Source: UBA7330 sp043554545 (GTDB lineage: Bacteria > Bacteroidota > Bacteroidia > Cytophagales > Cyclobacteriaceae). Taken from it: a stretch of 64,000 nucleotides of DNA. Under the pieces are notes generated by a model that saw nothing but the letters and a program-made list of their open reading frames with translations, was not told the origin of the DNA and searched no databases. The position numbers were made by a program, and so were the translations under genes. Position 1 is the stretch's first letter. Every line of letters starts with the position of its first letter. The stretch lies in assembly GCA_043554545.1 (NCBI GenBank), contig CP121337.1:1364001-1428000 (forward strand), given 5' to 3'. This document shows, piece by piece, positions 60,914-64,000 of the stretch.

Positions 60914-61540
60914 TTATTGAGGAATGAATATCAGCTTTTTGGTTTCAAAAAACGGGAGGTCAAAGTAGTCTGATAAGTTTGTCATCGAATAAGGCCTTCG
61001 AAGTTCCTTTAATTCTAAATCTAAATCTCCGCCTTTAAGCAATAAGTACCCATTGGATTGTTCTGGATATTGACTTTTCCGGATTAAGCGGTGAGTCCAC
61101 TGATATTGAATTTTTGCGGGTGCTACAGCTCTTGAGATAATAAAATCAAACTGTTCATTGATCTTTTCCGCCCGATCATGAGAATACCTGATGTTTGCTA
61201 ATTCCAGCGCCTGAGCTACCTGTTCAACTACTTTGATTTTTTTTCCAATAGAGTCTACAAGAAAAAAACTACAATCTGGCAGTAAGATGGCTAATGGAAT
61301 ACCAGGGAAACCGCCACCAGTACCAATGTCCACAAATTTGGTTCCCGGATGGAACATTTGATATTTTACAATGCTGAGGCTATGGAGTACATGTCTTTCG
61401 TATAGTTGATCAATGTCCTTTCTGGAGATCACGTTGATCTGATCGTTCCACTCTTTGTATAGTGGCTGAAGCTCTTCTATTTGAGCCTTTTGGTGATCTG
61501 ATAGATCTGGAAAATATTGGTAAATCAGTGAGAGACTCAA
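60914..61540 (-). CDS. rsmG: 16S rRNA m7G527 methyltransferase
   Basis: A 208-residue RsmG, normal length. Landmarks: FVDIGTGGGFPGIPLAILLPD (AdoMet binding, GTGGGFPG), VDSIGKKIKVV, and FIISRAVAP. It methylates G527 in the ribosomal 530 loop. It follows the ECF sigma gene by 5 bases on the same strand, so the two are probably co-transcribed. Confidence 0.95.
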   Translation of the reverse strand: MSLSLIYQYFPDLSDHQKAQIEELQPLYKEWNDQINVISRKDIDQLYERHVLHSLSIVKYQMFHPGTKFVDIGTGGGFPGIPLAILLPDCSFFLVDSIGKKIKVVEQVAQALELANIRYSHDRAEKINEQFDFIISRAVAPAKIQYQWTHRLIRKSQYPEQSNGYLLLKGGDLDLELKELRRPYSMTNLSDYFDLPFFETKKLIFIPQ

Positions 61541-61545
61541 AGTGG

Positions 61546-62154
61546 TCAGATATGTTTTTTCTTGTCTTTCAACAGATCATACATTAATTCACGTGCACGA
61601 TGCAACTGAGCTTTGACTGTTCCAAGAGGTGCTTCAAGCTCAGTAGCAATCTCCTCATAAGAGAGCTCATCGAAATACCTCAGTTTTACAAGCCGTTGAT
61701 ATTTTGGAGGGAGTTTGGTTACAAACATCCTGACTAACTCAATTTTTTGTGTGTTGATGGTTTCCTGATCAGGAGTAAGGTTTTTGTCTTCTACATCAAT
61801 ATTGACAGAATCTCCATTATCGTCGGAGAAAGAAGTGTTAAGACTATAGGTTTCAAGTTTTTTCTTACGGATAAAATCAATTGCATTGTTTGTGGCGATT
61901 CTGAAAAGCCATGTGCTAAAAGTGTAATCTTTTTTGAACCTCTTTAAATTCTTAAAAGCTTTGGCAAATGCTTCGATGGTTAAGTCTTCGGCATCATCGA
62001 CATTTCTAACCATCTTAAGAATCATATGATATACCGGTTTTTTGTACCGATCCATCAAATCAGCATATGCAGATTCATCATCCTCTAAGGTTGCTTTATC
62101 AATAAGACTGAAGTCTTTTAATGCCTTATCTGAAAACTGACGGTTTACTTCCAT
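61546..62154 (-). CDS. ECF-type RNA polymerase sigma factor
   Basis: A 202-residue sigma-70 family protein of the ECF group. Region 2 is visible (PVYHMILKMVRNVDDAEDLTIEAFAKAFKNL, FSTWLFRIATNNAIDFIRKKK) and region 4 is LPPKYQRLVKLRYFDELSYEEIATELEAPLGTVKAQLHRARELM. A polar linker of about 40 residues separates them. No anti-sigma gene is adjacent. Its start overlaps the glycosyltransferase stop by ten bases, and rsmG follows by 5 bases. Confidence 0.9.
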   Translation of the reverse strand: MEVNRQFSDKALKDFSLIDKATLEDDESAYADLMDRYKKPVYHMILKMVRNVDDAEDLTIEAFAKAFKNLKRFKKDYTFSTWLFRIATNNAIDFIRKKKLETYSLNTSFSDDNGDSVNIDVEDKNLTPDQETINTQKIELVRMFVTKLPPKYQRLVKLRYFDELSYEEIATELEAPLGTVKAQLHRARELMYDLLKDKKKHI

Positions 62155-63230
62155 TTGACCTTTCTAAATAACAACGCCCTAAGTCCAATAAACGGATACA
62201 AAATTCCATAAATTAGATCTGAAATCGGCAAAAAGAGGGGATTATAATTAAAGCCCATCTTCCTTGACGTTTTTTTGAAAATAAGTCCTTTTATTATCAT
62301 CAAAAAGATGAACGTTAATATCACCCACGAATTAACCGGGTAAATGAAGACCAAATATAAAAAACATAGCCATAACATTGCGTGCAGAATAGTTGAATAC
62401 ACATGGCTCAATTTCTTTTCGTAATATTTACCAATGTTGAGATGTCTGGTTTTTTGTGTAAGGTATGATCTTAGCGTGTCTTTTGGTATAGAAAATACCA
62501 AACTTTCTTTTCCCATGACTACAAATGTGTTGGTTGTGCTGGCGTTTTTTTGGATGAATAGGTCATCATCACCGCCGGAAATATGTTCTTGTGGATAATA
62601 GCCATCACTTGAGAAGAAAAGTGATTTTCTATAAGCCAAATTTCTACCAACACCCATATATGGCCGATGATTAAGGGCGGAGGATACATATTTCATTGCT
62701 GTAAGTAAGGTCTCATATTGTATAAATTGGTTTAGCAGTGTGTGATTTGCCTGATAAGGGCTGATGCCCAGGAGGATTGATGTATCTGGTCTTATGTTTT
62801 CAGCAAAGGATTTAATCCAATAATTAGAGACGGGCTTGCAATCTGCATCAGTAAACAATAGCCATTCATTTTGGGCTAATTTGATTGCTTGATTGAGGGC
62901 ATATTTTTTTCCAGCGAACCCAGGTGGTAAAGTATCTATTATAACCATTTTAATATTTGAATATTTGTCAGCTAGATTGATTAATAACTTTTTGCTTTCG
63001 TCATTACATCTGTCCAGTGCTACAATGATTTCAAATTCAGGATAATTCTGATCCAGGAGGAGAGGAATCAACTCTCTTAAATTAGTATATTCATTTCTAG
63101 CTGCTATAAGAATAGATATAGGTTGGAAGTTGTTGTTGACATATTTTTTATATCTCCGGATCGAATAATAAATCGATCCTAGCTGAATCAGGTGCAATCC
63201 AACCAATAAATAATAGAGAATTAAAAGCAT
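62145..63230 (-). CDS. Family 2 glycosyltransferase with C-terminal membrane segments
   Basis: A 361-residue protein. A first membrane segment (3-22) is followed by a GT-A domain: SILIAARNEYTNLRELI, IIVALDRCNDES, LFTDADCKP (DxD metal motif) and SGGDDDLFIQ (EDD-like), then two or three C-terminal membrane segments (285-360). It would make a polysaccharide or lipid-linked glycan at the inner membrane. First gene of the GT2-sigma-rsmG run, divergent from tgt. Confidence 0.85.
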   Translation of the reverse strand: MLLILYYLLVGLHLIQLGSIYYSIRRYKKYVNNNFQPISILIAARNEYTNLRELIPLLLDQNYPEFEIIVALDRCNDESKKLLINLADKYSNIKMVIIDTLPPGFAGKKYALNQAIKLAQNEWLLFTDADCKPVSNYWIKSFAENIRPDTSILLGISPYQANHTLLNQFIQYETLLTAMKYVSSALNHRPYMGVGRNLAYRKSLFFSSDGYYPQEHISGGDDDLFIQKNASTTNTFVVMGKESLVFSIPKDTLRSYLTQKTRHLNIGKYYEKKLSHVYSTILHAMLWLCFLYLVFIYPVNSWVILTFIFLMIIKGLIFKKTSRKMGFNYNPLFLPISDLIYGILYPFIGLRALLFRKVKWK

Positions 63231-63324
63231 GCCTACGGAATATAGTAGAAATTATTATGCTAAAATACGATGCTGACTATTCAGATAATAGGTCAACTAA
63301 ACACTTAAACATCCCTGGTCTGTC

Positions 63325-63332
63325 TATTTTTG
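63325..63332 (+). promoter_or_regulatory. Bacteroidetes-type -7 box directly before tgt
   Basis: TATTTTTG fits TAnnTTTG and lies only 6 bases before the tgt ATG, so if used the mRNA would be leaderless or nearly so. No -33 box is clear. Confidence 0.4.
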
Positions 63333-63338
63333 CTAACA

Positions 63339-64000
63339 ATGAAATTTAAACTGGAAAAAGTAGATGCGCAGTCTTCTGCCAGAGCGGGAGAATTGGAAAC
63401 AGCACACGGAAAAATTCAAACGCCCATTTTCATGCCAGTTGGAACGGCGGGAACGGTGAAAGCGGTTCATCAGCGGGAATTAAAGGAAGATGTTTCTGCC
63501 CAAATCATTTTGGGTAATACTTATCATCTCTATTTGAGACCCGGATTGGATATTATCCAGGGAGCAGGTGGTTTACACAAGTTTAATGGATGGGACAGGC
63601 CTATACTGACCGATAGTGGAGGATATCAGGTATACTCACTAGGAGCCAACCGTAAAATAAATGAAGAAGGCGTCATTTTTCAATCTCATGTGGATGGATC
63701 AAGGCACACATTTACTCCGGAAAGTGTGATGGAGGTACAGCGAACTATAGGTGCTGATATCATCATGGCTTTTGATGAATGCACGCCCTATCCATGTGAA
63801 AAGACTTACGCCCAGAATTCTATGCATATGACTCACCGATGGTTAGATCGATGCATCAGCCATTTTGATAAGACAAAACCACTTTATGGGTATGATCAGA
63901 CCCTATTTCCAATTGTACAAGGAAGTACTTATCCGGATTTGCGAAAAGCATCAGCTTCAGTAATAGCTGAGAAGCAATGTGATGGAAATGCTATTGGGGG
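63339..64000 (+). CDS. tgt: Queuine tRNA-ribosyltransferase, N-terminal part
   Basis: The first 220 codons of Tgt are seen; the gene runs off the window end. Landmarks: FMPVGTAGTVKAV, LGNTYHLYLRPG, TDSGGYQVYSL (the family's DSGGFQ with Tyr instead of Phe; the Asp is the substrate-binding acid), VDGSRHTFTPE and DECTPYP. Tgt swaps guanine 34 for preQ1 in tRNAs with GUN anticodons. It works before QueA, encoded at 42883-44082. Divergent from the glycosyltransferase by 108 bases. Confidence 0.95.
   Translation, partial: MKFKLEKVDAQSSARAGELETAHGKIQTPIFMPVGTAGTVKAVHQRELKEDVSAQIILGNTYHLYLRPGLDIIQGAGGLHKFNGWDRPILTDSGGYQVYSLGANRKINEEGVIFQSHVDGSRHTFTPESVMEVQRTIGADIIMAFDECTPYPCEKTYAQNSMHMTHRWLDRCISHFDKTKPLYGYDQTLFPIVQGSTYPDLRKASASVIAEKQCDGNAIG

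Overview
The window looks like the chromosome of a member of the Bacteroidota, most likely order Cytophagales (Fulvivirga/Reichenbachiella-like). This rests on gene content: a sufBCDSE operon followed by a DUF59 gene, split pntA, a Bacteroidetes-type MenC, families DUF3078, DUF2911, DUF6807 and DUF1080, a PVC-type cytochrome, and bacillithiol-linked proteins (bacilliredoxin, YfiT). It also rests on several promoter-like boxes of the Bacteroidetes form TAnnTTTG. No rRNA, standard tRNA, CRISPR array or intact transposase is visible.

The first 10 kb is accessory DNA rich in repeats. The 3' end of a TIR-domain gene, a GH18 lipoprotein gene and a DUF4386 gene each end a few bases before an imperfect palindrome of about 115-135 bp. 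These palindromes have the layout of integron attC sites (core, 5-base spacer, 16-base arm, variable loop, matching arm, about 6-base spacer, core). The start of each complete cassette is complementary to its own end. Further along lie four palindromes at exactly 22-bp period inside a 15-bp inverted repeat, a HU-like gene, three 167-bp tandem repeats carrying hairpins, and two 104-bp direct repeats bracketing a small membrane-protein gene and a serine hydrolase gene. A nitrilase-family gene follows.

From about 10 to 28 kb the content is core metabolism. It holds a leucine operon (leuC, leuD, an isopropylmalate/citramalate synthase, leuB), a three-gene proton-translocating transhydrogenase operon, and the SUF iron-sulfur operon sufB-C-D-S-E-DUF59 with a bacilliredoxin gene 32 bp behind it. 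An Lrp-type regulator gene lies just upstream of sufB, and a promoter with an inverted repeat sits before sufB. Two independent small RNAs are proposed: a terminator-ended transcript near 21.4 kb and a 154-nt tRNA-like RNA near 29.0 kb with its own promoter box and terminators.

From 29 to 64 kb lie secreted and envelope proteins (propeller and Ig-like pair, a 1300-residue DUF6807/PVC/cytochrome c fusion, an oxidoreductase, a serine hydrolase, an OmpA protein, a PIG-L deacetylase with a sodium symporter) and housekeeping genes (fadD, mscS, queA, menC, mpg, ggt, cobB, rsmG, an ECF sigma factor, a glycosyltransferase, and tgt cut by the window end). The queuosine genes queA and tgt are both present but 20 kb apart. 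A 46-residue membrane protein gene, translationally coupled to the symporter, is easily missed because it is so short.
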